From the NCBI GenBank assembly GCA_963781555.1, contig CAWAGB010000008.1, forward strand, positions 434,001 to 498,000: DNA of 64,000 nt. The letters run 5' to 3'. The notes below the pieces were generated by a model. That model saw only the letters and a list, made by a program, of their open reading frames with translations, made no database searches and was not told where the DNA came from. The position numbers and the translations under genes were made by a program. This DNA comes from JAICQM01 sp963781555 (GTDB lineage Bacteria > Chloroflexota > Limnocylindria > QHBO01). Shown one piece after another: positions 35,006 through 44,120 of this stretch; within the stretch, counting starts at the first letter, position 1; each line of letters starts with the position of its first letter.

Positions 35006-36253
35006 ATGGACGGATCAACCGCTCGCGGCACGGGCCAGCGCTCAGGATCTCCGGTCGCGATGCGCGCTGACCGCGCGCTCCGGCTCTTGGGTGACGTCCG
35101 CCTGGCGGCCGTGCTCCTCATGGTCGGTGCCGCGTGGAACGCCGCGGCCGCGATCGCGCCCGCGGGCATGGCTTCGCTGGACTCGCCCGGGTACGCGGTA
35201 TTGCTGGGCGCGCTGCTCCTGTCCGGCCTCGCCGGCATGGCGGTTCGCTGGCCCGCCGCGTGGCGTGAGTGGCGCCATCCAGGCCCCGTTGCCGAGGGAC
35301 GCGGCACCAGCAGCGTCACGATCGCGGCGGATGGCATGAGCTCGCGGGTCGTCGCGCATCGGCTGTCCGGCCTCGGCTATCGCGTCGCCACAGTTCCGGC
35401 GCGCGGCGGCTGGGCGGTGCACGGCGTGCGCCGTGGCTGGACACGCTTCGCCGGGCTGCTCTCCCATGTCGCGCTCGTGCTCACCGTGGTCGGGGCCGGC
35501 ATCGGCACCGCCTTCGCCACCGAGACCACCTTCTCACTGCTCCCCGGCGAGCAGGCACTCCTGGATGCCCCGCGCCCCGGCTTCACCGACGCCATCCGAT
35601 TCGATGGGCTTGACGCCGCATTCGGGCCCGATGGCCGCCCAACGCGGCTGGATACCGCGGTCACCTTCCTCCGCGACGGAGCGTCGGCCGGGGCGACCGT
35701 CCTCCGGGTCAATGCGCCAGGCAGCTTCGGTGGCTACCTCGTCCACGGCTGGACGTATGGCCCCGCCGCTCGGCTGCGCATCACCTCTCTTGCCGATCGG
35801 GTCCTGCACGATGCGCCGATCCCGCTCGACACGACCCGCAACGGGAGTCCCGCCGCACTGCTCGACCTGCCGGCGGGCGGGATGACCCTGGCCATGGCGC
35901 TTGTCGATCCTGCCGCCAACACGCTCGCAGTCTCTGCCTCGGGCAGCGGAGTGGCCGCCGACACGGTCCTCCTGGCGCCCGGCGAGTCGGCCCGCGTCGG
36001 CGGGCTCCGTGTGCGGCTCGACGGCTTCACATCATGGGTCACCTTCCTCTCCCGCCGCGACCCCGGCATGGGCGTCCTCTTCATCGGTGCGACGCTGCTG
36101 ACCGGTTGCCTGGCCGTGGTGTTCTGGCTGCCCCGCCGTCGCGTGTCGGCAAGCACGGTCGAAGGGGGCGTGCGCGTCGCCGTGCGTGGCGAGCGATTCG
36201 ACACCCCGGCGGCGGAGCTCGAGCGGGTGCGCAGCGCAGTGTCCGAACCATGA
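35006..36253 (+). CDS. resB: ResB/Ccs1-like cytochrome c biogenesis protein
   Basis: 415 residues, ATG preceded by GGAGG at 5 bases. Helices near 30-50 and 55-75, a third at about 145-165 (RFAGLLSHVALVLTVVGAGIG), a large extracytoplasmic domain and a last helix (about 352-372) resemble ResB, which with CcsA handles heme and apocytochrome c. No ccsA/resC lies beside it, so this assignment is at family level only. The stop overlaps the ATG of the next gene. Confidence 0.7.
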   Translation: MDGSTARGTGQRSGSPVAMRADRALRLLGDVRLAAVLLMVGAAWNAAAAIAPAGMASLDSPGYAVLLGALLLSGLAGMAVRWPAAWREWRHPGPVAEGRGTSSVTIAADGMSSRVVAHRLSGLGYRVATVPARGGWAVHGVRRGWTRFAGLLSHVALVLTVVGAGIGTAFATETTFSLLPGEQALLDAPRPGFTDAIRFDGLDAAFGPDGRPTRLDTAVTFLRDGASAGATVLRVNAPGSFGGYLVHGWTYGPAARLRITSLADRVLHDAPIPLDTTRNGSPAALLDLPAGGMTLAMALVDPAANTLAVSASGSGVAADTVLLAPGESARVGGLRVRLDGFTSWVTFLSRRDPGMGVLFIGATLLTGCLAVVFWLPRRRVSASTVEGGVRVAVRGERFDTPAAELERVRSAVSEP

Positions 36254-37260
36254 CCAGCCTCGTGGACCTGTGGCGCGCCGTGGATCCGGAGGCTCGCCTC
36301 CTGACCTCGGCGGATGGTGTCGACCAGGTCGTGGTGCGCGGCGTGGCACGCACCCGCACGGCGGCACCGCACCTCCCGTCCCAGGTCGACGGCCAGCTCC
36401 TGGTGGTCGACGCGGCATCGGTCGCTGCTGATCCCACCGACGTGCTGGTGGCCGCCCTTCGCGACGCGGGGCTGGCTCCGGCCGCCCTGCTCCTCGCCGC
36501 GGTTCCGGACGACGCCCAGCTGCCGGTCTCCACGTCTGCAGTGCCCATCCTGGTTTCGGGCCGCGCTGCACAGCCGCTGGTTGCCGCGGCGACCGTGTAC
36601 CTCGGCGACGAGGCGTCGGCCATCGACCGGTTCGCTGCCGAGCTCCGCCTCGCCGGCGCGGAGGCGGCCCTCGCGGACCCAACCCCGGCGGCACCAGCGG
36701 GACTGGTCGCCGCGCGCCTGCGACGTGGCGTGGCGGTGATCGCGGACGGTGAGCTCGTCGCGCTGCACGCCCGCCCCGCCGGACAGGCGCTCGCCGCCCG
36801 TTTCAGCGCGACCCTGCGCGCGCGCTTGCTTGATGCCGGGACGCGGCGCGGTGGCACGCGGCGCACGCGCGACGGCCTGTGGCTGCACGAGGCGAACGTG
36901 CGCCCCGGTGCATCGGTCTGGATCTTCGACGATCTTCCGTTCGCGGCCGTCGACACAGCTGGCGCGGCAGCGCTGACCGTGACCCTCCGCGCGTTGCTGC
37001 GACGGCCCGCGGCGGCGGCCCGACGGCGTGACCTGGATGACCGGACGCCACCCGCAACCGGTGACGCAGTGACCGACACGCTGCTCGCGGTGGCGCGCTC
37101 CAATGGACGAGTGGCACCGGCTGCCCGAGCGCTGGGTGTGCACCGCAACACGGTGCTGTACCGGCTGCAGCGCGCGCGGCTGGAGCTGGGTATCGATCCG
37201 CGCCGCCCCGACGACGCCCTGCGCCTGCTGCGGTCTGACGAGGAGCGCCGGCGCGGCTGA
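36250..37260 (+). CDS. PucR/CdaR-like transcriptional regulator
   Basis: 336 residues; ATG 36250 overlaps the resB stop. The N-terminal half has an alpha/beta pattern like the PucR N-terminal domain, and the C-terminus has the HTH_30 signature RSNGRVAPAARALGVHRNTVLYRLQRARLELG. Such regulators often control purine, sugar acid or nitrogen catabolism. It sits directly upstream of glnA, whose leader holds two inverted repeats, so it may regulate nitrogen assimilation (inference). Confidence 0.8.
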   Translation: MTSLVDLWRAVDPEARLLTSADGVDQVVVRGVARTRTAAPHLPSQVDGQLLVVDAASVAADPTDVLVAALRDAGLAPAALLLAAVPDDAQLPVSTSAVPILVSGRAAQPLVAAATVYLGDEASAIDRFAAELRLAGAEAALADPTPAAPAGLVAARLRRGVAVIADGELVALHARPAGQALAARFSATLRARLLDAGTRRGGTRRTRDGLWLHEANVRPGASVWIFDDLPFAAVDTAGAAALTVTLRALLRRPAAAARRRDLDDRTPPATGDAVTDTLLAVARSNGRVAPAARALGVHRNTVLYRLQRARLELGIDPRRPDDALRLLRSDEERRRG

Positions 37261-37288
37261 TCGGCGGATACCGCCGGGTACCGCTGGC

Positions 37289-37303
37289 TGTGCAAAATGC
37301 ACA
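37289..37303 (+). promoter_or_regulatory. Operator-like palindrome upstream of glnA
   Basis: TGTGCA-AAA-TGCACA, a perfect 6-bp inverted repeat with A-rich centre, 96 bases before the glnA start. The TGT...ACA ends recall GlnR/TnrA-type boxes but the length differs. Confidence 0.45.
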
Positions 37304-37352
37304 ACAAGTCGTGCCAACCATCGGCAAACCCATGGCTCGGCGGACCCGCCCC

Positions 37353-37373
37353 GGACCGATGATGCATCGGTCC
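37353..37373 (+). promoter_or_regulatory. 9-bp inverted repeat in the glnA leader
   Basis: GGACCGATG-ATG-CATCGGTCC, perfect, 25 bases before the glnA ATG. Could be a second operator or, if transcribed, a hairpin near the ribosome binding site. Confidence 0.45.
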
Positions 37374-37398
37374 ACCGAATCATCCGCCCGGAGTCACC

Positions 37399-38764
37399 AT
37401 GGCCACAAAGCAACTGACCGCTGCCCTGAAGCTCGCCGAGGAGCGCAACCTGCGCTTCGTGAGCCTGCAGTTCACCGACATCGTGGGGCACGTGAAGAGC
37501 GTGCAGGTACCGATGCACCAGCTGGAGGAGGCGGTCGAGCACGGGAAGTGGTTCGACGGCTCGAGCATCGAGGGCTTCGCGCGCATCGCCGAGTCCGACA
37601 TGTTCCTGGTCCCTGACCTGTCGACCTTCGCCGCCATTCCCTGGGAGCCGGGGATCGATGCCGAAGGCAAGCAGACGCCGACCGGCAGCGCCCGGGTGAT
37701 CTGCGACGTCTTCACCCCCAACGGCGACCCGTTCCCCGGTGACCCGCGCTGGGTGCTGCGCCGCCAGCTCGAGCGGCTCAACAAGCTCGGGCTACGTCCT
37801 CAACACGGGTCCCGAACTCGAGTTCTTCCTGCTCCGGCGATCCGCCGAGGGCGTCGAGACCCTGCCGCACGACGGCGCGGGCTACTTCGACCTCTCCGAG
37901 GACCTCGGCACCGAGGTCCGCAAGGAGATGATGAACGGCCTCGAGGATCTGGGGATCAAGGTGGAGACGGCGCATCACGAAGTTGCCACCGGGCAGCACG
38001 AGATCGACTTCGAGTACGCGGACGCGCTGCGCACCGCCGACAACGCGGTGACCTTCAAGACGACCCTCAAGGCCGTTGCCGCCAGCCACGGCCTGTACGC
38101 CACCTTCATGCCCAAGCCGTTCTTCGGCATCAACGGCTCGGGAATGCACGTCCACCAGTCGCTGTGGGACACCAAGAAGGGGAGCAACGCCTTCCGCGAT
38201 CCCAAGGACCCGTACGGCCTGTCCGAGACGGCGCGCCAGTACATCGCCGGCACCCTGACTCACGCGCGCGGCATGATCGCCATCCTCGCGCCGCTGGTGA
38301 ACAGCTACAAGCGGCTGGTCCCCGGCTACGAGGCACCGGTCTACATCGGCTGGGCGCGCATCAACCGCTCGGCGCTCATCCGCATCCCGCAGATCAGCAA
38401 GGGCAGCACCAACAGCACCCGCATCGAGCTGCGCTGCCCGGATCCATCGTCGAACCCGTATCTCGCCTTCGCGGTGATGCTCGCCTCGGGCCTCGACGGG
38501 ATCGAGAAGAAGATGAGCCCGCCGGATCCGGTGGAGGAGAACCTCTACCACTTCGACGCCGCCAAGCTCGAGAGCCGCAACATCAAGCAGCTGCCGGGCA
38601 CGCTGCGCGAGGCGCTCGACGAGCTGCGCAACGACGAGGTCGTCGCCGAGGCGCTCGGGGAGCACGTCTTCGAACGCTTCGTCGAGGCCAAGACCGAGGA
38701 GTGGGACGAGTACCGGATGCAGGTCAGCGCCTGGGAGCTCGACCGCTACCTGGAGGCCTTCTGA
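37399..38764 (+). CDS. glnA: Glutamine synthetase type I, one frameshift
   Basis: About 454 residues once rejoined. It condenses glutamate and ammonia with ATP. The N-terminal beta-grasp domain (FTDIVGHVKSVQVP, WFDGSSIEGFARIAESDM) is in the frame of ATG 37399. After ERLNKLG the frame shifts by one base in the GGG at 37789-37791. The rest continues as YVLNTGPELEFFLL, GQHEIDFEYADAL, FGINGSGMHVHQS, IELRCPDPSSNPYLAFAVML. Removal of one G restores it. No Asn-Leu-Tyr adenylylation motif of the GSI-beta type is seen, so it looks like GSI-alpha. Disruption of a central enzyme is implausible, so sequence error is favoured. Confidence 0.93.
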
Positions 38765-38784
38765 CTCTCACCTGAACCGATGTG

Positions 38785-38813
38785 TGCGCCGCGGGCATCG
38801 AGCCCGCGACGCA
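38785..38813 (+). terminator. Hairpin after glnA
   Basis: TGCGCCGCGGGC and GCCCGCGACGCA form a 12-bp stem with one mismatch around an ATCGA loop, 21 bases after the glnA stop. No T-tract. Confidence 0.5.
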
Positions 38814-38835
38814 CGGGTCAGTCCGCGGCGCGTGG

Positions 38836-38841
38836 CATACT
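38836..38841 (+). promoter_or_regulatory. Extended -10 box (TGG-CATACT) for legB
   Basis: CATACT preceded by TGG, 37 bases before the proposed CTG start of legB, just after the glnA hairpin. Confidence 0.4.
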
Positions 38842-38877
38842 ACCGGCCGTTCACCGAACTCCCGCGGAGGTCGCTCG

Positions 38878-39873
38878 CTGTCCGGATTCGTGGCCGTCAC
38901 TGGAGCCGAGGGCTTCATCGGCTCGCACCTCGTCGAGACGCTCGTGGCGTCCGGCCAGCGCGTGCGCGCCATGGTCCAGTACAACTCGTTCGGCTTCCAC
39001 GGCTGGCTCTCGTCGCTGCCTGATGAGACCCTCGCATCCGTCGAGATCGTCATGGGCGACGTGCGCGATGCCGGATCGGTACTCGCCTTCATGCAGGATG
39101 CCGAGATCGTCTACCACCTCGCCGCGCTGATCGCGATCCCGTACTCGTACCTCGCTCCCCGGAGCTACCTCGACACGAACGCCGGCGGCACGCTGAACGT
39201 CCTCGAGGCGGCGCGTATGCTCGGCACTCCGCGAGTCGTCCACACGTCGACCAGCGAGGTCTACGGCACGGCTCGTAGCGTGCCCATCACCGAGGAGCAT
39301 CCGCTGCAGGGCCAGTCACCCTACTCCGCCTCCAAGATCGCGGCTGACAAGCTCGCCGAGAGTTACCACCTCAGCTTCGGCCTGCCGGTGGTCACCCTGC
39401 GGCCGTTCAACACCTTCGGCCCGCGGCAGTCGGCGCGGGCCGTCATCCCGACCATCATCAGCCAGGCCGCCGCGGGCGAGGAGGAGATCCATCTCGGGCT
39501 GCTCACGCCGACCCGCGACTTCACGTTCGTGCGTGACACGGCGGCGGCCTTCGTCGCCGCCGGCACGGCGCCCGCCGATCGCGTCACCGGGCGGGTGCTC
39601 AATGCCGGCACCGGGCGCGAGATCAGCATCGGCGACCTGGTGACGACCATCGGCGCGATCATGGACCGCCCGATCCGCGCGGTCGAGGACGAGCGCCGCC
39701 TGCGCCCGGAGGGGTCGGAGGTGATGCGCCTGCTGTCCGACGCATCGGCTCTGCAGGAGGCGACCGGCTGGGCGCCGGCCCATACCCTGGAGGACGGGCT
39801 GCGCGAGACGGTGACCTGGTTCGGCGAGCCGGAGAACCTGGCGCGTTACCGCTGGCAGGACTACAACGTCTGA
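38878..39873 (+). CDS. legB: NAD-dependent sugar-nucleotide 4,6-dehydratase (LegB-like)
   Basis: 331 residues of an extended SDR: VTGAEGFIGSHLVE (NAD site), TSTSEVYG, YSASK (Tyr/Lys pair), RPFNTFGPRQ. LegB makes the 4-keto-6-deoxy sugar from NDP-GlcNAc, first committed step to legionaminic acid. GGAGG (38866-38870) is 7 bases before an in-frame CTG at 38878 and 19 before GTG 38890; spacing favours CTG, which is unusual. The frame upstream to 38782 covers the glnA hairpin and is rejected. It is separated from the other leg genes by two opposite-strand genes. Confidence 0.85.
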   Translation: MSGFVAVTGAEGFIGSHLVETLVASGQRVRAMVQYNSFGFHGWLSSLPDETLASVEIVMGDVRDAGSVLAFMQDAEIVYHLAALIAIPYSYLAPRSYLDTNAGGTLNVLEAARMLGTPRVVHTSTSEVYGTARSVPITEEHPLQGQSPYSASKIAADKLAESYHLSFGLPVVTLRPFNTFGPRQSARAVIPTIISQAAAGEEEIHLGLLTPTRDFTFVRDTAAAFVAAGTAPADRVTGRVLNAGTGREISIGDLVTTIGAIMDRPIRAVEDERRLRPEGSEVMRLLSDASALQEATGWAPAHTLEDGLRETVTWFGEPENLARYRWQDYNV

Positions 39874-41447
39874 GCTGCTGATTCGCTGATCGGTGGGAGC
39901 GCGGCCGTCGGCCCGCGCGCTTCCGCCTGTTGGTGGCGCTCGCCCATGACGAGCGCCGCTCCGATGCCCAGGAACAGCCACATGCTGAACGAGGTGGTGT
40001 TCCCCTCCAGCAGCATCTCGGTCGCCGAGTCAAGGACAAGGATCATCCCGGCAGTGGCAAACGCGGACAGCAGCACGCGCGTCAGGCGCTCCGCCCTGCG
40101 CGCCACCCAGATCAGCTGCGCGATGACGAACGCGAGGATCCCGCCGAACAGCAGCGTGCCCAGCACGCCGAACTCCACGACGAGGTGGAGCCAGAAATTG
40201 TCGACCGTTCGCCCGCGGGGGACGGCGCAATCGGTGTACTGGTCATACAGGGGCGAGGTCGGGAACCTGGCAGACACCGCTCCGCCGTAGCGGCCCGGTC
40301 CCGCGCCCACCACCGGGTGGTCGCGAATGATGGGCATTGCGTTACAGATGAACAGCACGCGAAGGTCGCGACCCTGGCCAATGGTGCCGAGGCGATCGCC
40401 CAGCGCGCCGCCCAGGTCGAAGCTGACCTCCGGGACCTCCTCGCCGGGACCGCCCGAGAGGATGCCGGTGAGCAGGTTGCGCGGCATCACGTGCGCCGCG
40501 CCGTAGGCGAGGAGGCCGGCCATCATCACCAGTGCGAGGGCCCGCCAGTCGAGGATCAGGCCGACCAGCACCATGCTCACCGCCAGGCCCAGCCAGGCGC
40601 CCCGTGAGAACGTGTAGAAGAGCGCGAGGGCCATCACCACCACGAGCGCCCATGCAGCGACGCGCCACTTCCCCCGCAGGTGCCGCGCGGCGAAGGCGGG
40701 GAATGGGACGCCCATCGCAAGGACGGCACCGAGCATGTTCGGGTTGCCGTCGAAGAAGGCGGTGACGCGGTGCCCCTCCGAGAATTTGCCCTGGGATACT
40801 TGCATCCCCAGGATCGTCGGGGCGAGGGTGATCTGGGCGATCGCCAGCAGCGCGGCGGCGCCGGCGACGGTCACGAAGGCCGCTGCCGCGATCGCGGCAT
40901 GGCGCGGCGGGAACCCCACCATGCGCGGCAGGAAGAAGAGCGCCACGGCGTCCACCGTGAAGAGGATCCCCGCGAGTCCGATGACCGGGGGGACGCCGTT
41001 GATCACGAGGCTCACCAGCCCCACCGCGACAAAGCCGATCAGCATTGGGAAGGCCGGGTGGCGCAGTGCGCTCAGCAGCGTTCCGTCGCGCCAGGCGCGG
41101 GCCGAGACGACCAGGGCGACCAGTAGCAGCAGCCCCTCGCTGAAGAAGTTGGTGATGCTGGCCAGGGAATGGGGGACCAGCAGGCTGATGAAGTAGCGAT
41201 CGAAGATCGGCATGAGCGCCATGCCGATGAGCACCAGCCGCGGCGACCGCCACGAGATGGTCGCAAGCACGCCCAGCAGGGCGATCCCGATGCCGATGAA
41301 GACCGCCGTCGAGAACCGCGAGACCACGACGCAGGCGACCAGCAGGACGGCCAGGATCCCGAGGAGCCGCAGGGTGGCAGGCGCGATCGAGATGCCACCC
41401 GGAAGGAACCGCGAGAGGGCTCGACCTGTGACGCCGGGGGTGGTCAT
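39861..41447 (-). CDS. O-antigen ligase / polymerase family membrane protein (Wzy_C)
   Basis: 528 residues, about 12 helices, with the Wzy/WaaL-type segment YTFSRGAWLGLAV and a large periplasmic-side loop (about 320-400). Such proteins polymerise lipid-linked repeats or ligate glycan to an acceptor; in a monoderm a polymerase is more likely. ATG 41447 has GAGG six bases upstream on its strand; an ATG at 41474 is possible. The 3' end overlaps legB by 13 bases. Confidence 0.82.
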   Translation of the reverse strand: MTTPGVTGRALSRFLPGGISIAPATLRLLGILAVLLVACVVVSRFSTAVFIGIGIALLGVLATISWRSPRLVLIGMALMPIFDRYFISLLVPHSLASITNFFSEGLLLLVALVVSARAWRDGTLLSALRHPAFPMLIGFVAVGLVSLVINGVPPVIGLAGILFTVDAVALFFLPRMVGFPPRHAAIAAAAFVTVAGAAALLAIAQITLAPTILGMQVSQGKFSEGHRVTAFFDGNPNMLGAVLAMGVPFPAFAARHLRGKWRVAAWALVVVMALALFYTFSRGAWLGLAVSMVLVGLILDWRALALVMMAGLLAYGAAHVMPRNLLTGILSGGPGEEVPEVSFDLGGALGDRLGTIGQGRDLRVLFICNAMPIIRDHPVVGAGPGRYGGAVSARFPTSPLYDQYTDCAVPRGRTVDNFWLHLVVEFGVLGTLLFGGILAFVIAQLIWVARRAERLTRVLLSAFATAGMILVLDSATEMLLEGNTTSFSMWLFLGIGAALVMGERHQQAEARGPTAALPPISESAAQTL

Positions 41448-41570
41448 GGAGGGCCTCGGTGCCGCCAAGCGCATGGGACGAGCGTCGAATGCGTCATCAC
41501 CGTCGGCATTATAGGCAGGCGGTTGGGCGCCCGAGCGATTGAGTCCGTCGGCTGGCGTGGCCCGCGACGC

Positions 41571-42125
41571 TCACCGCCAGGTACCGGCCTCCGACCGAGG
41601 GCCGTCGCCGGCGGCATGCCGAGCACCTCGCTCGACGGACGCCTCGATGATGCGCCACGCATCCTCGACCCCCAGCCAGCCGCGGACATCGGTCTCGCGC
41701 TTCTCGAGGGCCTTGTACGTCTGGAAGAAGTTCTCGATCTCGCGCATCCGGTGCGGGGACAGGTCCACGAGGCTGCGCGTCTCCTCCCACCGGGGGTCGT
41801 CGTTGGCAACCGCCAGGATCTTGTGGTCGTGACCCTTCTCGTCGGCCATGTCGAGCACACCGACTGGGCGGGCGCGTACCACGCAGCCGGGGAAGGTCGG
41901 TTCGCTGATGACCACCAGCACGTCGAGCGGGTCGCCGTCCTCGGCGAGGCTGTTCTCGATGAACCCGTAGTCGCAAGGGTAGTGAACGCTCGAGTAGAGC
42001 ACCCGATCGAGCACGAACCGATGCCTGCCGTGGTCGTACTCGTACTTGTTGCGGCTCCCCGAAGGGATCTCGACGACGACCTCGATCAGGTCCCCCTTCG
42101 CGGCGCGTTCGGTGGCGTCGACCAT
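41571..42125 (-). CDS. ppa: Inorganic pyrophosphatase, family I
   Basis: 184 residues. Signatures: EIPSGSRNKYEYD, SSVHYPCDYGFIENS, and the metal motif DGDPLDVLV. Splits PPi and so pulls nucleotide-sugar and activation reactions (PtmE, LegF, CysN/CysD) forward. Divergent from the LegH gene. Confidence 0.95.
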   Translation of the reverse strand: MVDATERAAKGDLIEVVVEIPSGSRNKYEYDHGRHRFVLDRVLYSSVHYPCDYGFIENSLAEDGDPLDVLVVISEPTFPGCVVRARPVGVLDMADEKGHDHKILAVANDDPRWEETRSLVDLSPHRMREIENFFQTYKALEKRETDVRGWLGVEDAWRIIEASVERGARHAAGDGPRSEAGTWR

Positions 42126-42148
42126 GCCCGCAGTATGCGCCGTGCGGA

Positions 42149-42154
42149 TACACT
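42149..42154 (+). promoter_or_regulatory. -10 box TACACT before the NeuD/LegH gene, near-leaderless
   Basis: TACACT ends 9 bases before GTG 42164; no Shine-Dalgarno. It lies in the short gap divergent to ppa. Confidence 0.4.
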
Positions 42155-42163
42155 GCAGCCGCT

Positions 42164-42805
42164 GTGAGCGGCTCGACGATCGTGATCATCGGTGCCGGCG
42201 ACCACGGTCGGGTGCTTGCCGAGTTGGCGCGCGCCGCCGGCTGGAGCGTCGCCGGGTTCGTCGAGCCGGTCGCGTCGAACGATGACGCCACACGGACCGT
42301 GGCCGGCCTCCCGATCCTCGGCAGCCTCGACGCTCCCGATCCATGGCTTTCGACCGGCGCTGGCTTTGCGGCGGCCCTCGGCGACAATGGGCGCCGCGCC
42401 ACCGCCTTCGCACGCTGCGTCGAGCTCGGCATGCGGGCGGTCCCTCTCGTCCACCCCACGGCGGTTCTCCTCACCGGGGCGGTGGTCGAGGACGGGGCGC
42501 AGGTCTGCGCGACGGCGGTGGTCGGCGTAGATGCCCGCATCGAGGCGGACGCGATCGTGAATACCGGGGCGACCATCGATCACGATGGCCGGATCGGCAG
42601 GCATGTCCACGTCGGGCCCGGCGCTCACCTCGCGGGCGCCGTCAGCGTGGACGAAGGAGCCTTCATCGGTACCGGCGCAAGCGTGATTCCCTACCGCCGC
42701 ATCGGCGCGTGGGCGGTGGTGGCGGCGGGGGCGGCGGTCATCGACGATGTCGAACCGCGGGCGCGGGTCGGAGGTGTGCCGGCCCGCCCGCTCGGGAGTG
42801 GCTGA
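42164..42805 (+). CDS. legH: Sugar O/N-acyltransferase of the NeuD/PglD/LegH family
   Basis: 213 residues. A small Rossmann-like N-domain (IVIIGAGDHGRVLAELA) precedes a left-handed beta-helix with hexapeptide repeats (VDARIEADAIVNTGATIDHDG). In PglD and LegH the His of the DHDG-like region acts as base, and it is present here. It would acetylate the 4-amino group of the LegC product. The active site is intact, so assignment rests on family and context. Confidence 0.83.
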   Translation: MSGSTIVIIGAGDHGRVLAELARAAGWSVAGFVEPVASNDDATRTVAGLPILGSLDAPDPWLSTGAGFAAALGDNGRRATAFARCVELGMRAVPLVHPTAVLLTGAVVEDGAQVCATAVVGVDARIEADAIVNTGATIDHDGRIGRHVHVGPGAHLAGAVSVDEGAFIGTGASVIPYRRIGAWAVVAAGAAVIDDVEPRARVGGVPARPLGSG

Positions 42806-42898
42806 GGCAGCTGGAACGGGAAGTGGGGGCCGATCGCCTATCATGCGAATGGCCCACGGCGCCCGGTCCCCGCAGGGCGCCCCAAGCGCGGAGGAGCC

Positions 42899-44104
42899 GT
42901 GAACCCAACGTCCGATCGCAGCGCCGCCGCGGCCGCGCTTACGCCGGTCCGCGCGGATCCGCAGCGCGTTGTCGAGGCGATCCGCAGCGTCACCGGTGGC
43001 CGTGCCGGGCTCCATGAGCCGGAGTTCGCGGGCCGGGAGCGCGAGTACGTCCTCGAGACGATCGATTCGGGCTGGGTGTCCTCGGTTGGCAGCTACGTCG
43101 ACCGGTTCGAGCAGCTGCTGGCCGAGATCGTCGGGGCGGAGCGGGCCGTCGCCACCGGCAATGGCACGGCAGCCCTGCACATCGCCCTGCTGCTCGGCGG
43201 GGTGCAGCCCGGTGACGAGGTGCTGACTCCGGCCCTGACCTTCATCGCCACCGCCAACGCGGTCACCTACTGCGGCGCCATCCCGCATTTCATCGACGTC
43301 ACGGACGAGACCCTGGGCGTCGATCCGGCAGCGCTCGACGCCTACCTCGCCGAGATCGGCGAACGCCGCGGGGACGTGCTCGTCAACCGCCGCACCGGCC
43401 GCCCCATTCGCGCCGTGCTGCCGATGCACACCTTCGGCCACCCGGTCGACCTCGACGCGCTGCTGGAGGTGTGCGAGCGGCATGGCATCGTGCTCGTCGA
43501 GGACGCAGCGGAGAGCATCGGCTCGTCGTACAAGGGCCGCCACACCGGCACCTTCGGGCGCGTGGGGGCGATCAGCTTCAACGGCAACAAGACCGTCACC
43601 ACCGGCGGCGGCGGAGCGGTCATCTGCACGGACCCCGAGATGGGTCGCCGCGCCAAGCACCTCACCACGCAGGCCAAGGTGCCGAACCGCTGGGAGTACA
43701 TCCACGACGAGATCGGCTACAACTATCGGCTGCCGAACATCAACGCGGCGCTCGGTTGCGCCCAGCTCGAGCAGCTGGATGGGTTCATCGCCGACAAGCG
43801 TCGCCTGGCGGATCGGTATGCCGCGGCCTTCGCCGAGGTGCCCGGGCTGCGCCTCTTCCGCGAGCCGTCATTCGCACGCAGCAACTACTGGCTCAACGTC
43901 CTGCTCCTCGATGAGCCGGACATGGCGCTGCGCGACGAGGTGCTGGCCGCGACCAACGACGCCGGGCTCATGACCCGGCCGGTGTGGCGGCTCATGCACC
44001 GGCTGCCGATGTATGCCGACAACCCGCGCATGCCGCTCCCGGTCGCGGAAGCGCTCGAGGCGCGGATCGTGAACATCCCCAGCAGCGCGCGCCTGGGGCG
44101 CTGA
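42899..44104 (+). CDS. legC: LegC-like sugar aminotransferase (DegT family)
   Basis: 401 residues, GTG with GGAGGAG close upstream. PLP lysine K231 in SFNGNKTVTTGGGG; EDAAESIGSSYKG and GTAALHIAL are also diagnostic. The ~45-residue N-terminal extension (RSVTGGRAGLHEPEFAGRERE) is characteristic of the LegC subgroup. It transfers an amino group to C4 of the 4-keto sugar made by LegB. Confidence 0.9.
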   Translation: MNPTSDRSAAAAALTPVRADPQRVVEAIRSVTGGRAGLHEPEFAGREREYVLETIDSGWVSSVGSYVDRFEQLLAEIVGAERAVATGNGTAALHIALLLGGVQPGDEVLTPALTFIATANAVTYCGAIPHFIDVTDETLGVDPAALDAYLAEIGERRGDVLVNRRTGRPIRAVLPMHTFGHPVDLDALLEVCERHGIVLVEDAAESIGSSYKGRHTGTFGRVGAISFNGNKTVTTGGGGAVICTDPEMGRRAKHLTTQAKVPNRWEYIHDEIGYNYRLPNINAALGCAQLEQLDGFIADKRRLADRYAAAFAEVPGLRLFREPSFARSNYWLNVLLLDEPDMALRDEVLAATNDAGLMTRPVWRLMHRLPMYADNPRMPLPVAEALEARIVNIPSSARLGR

Positions 44105-44120
44105 GCGCCTGCCACGCCAG

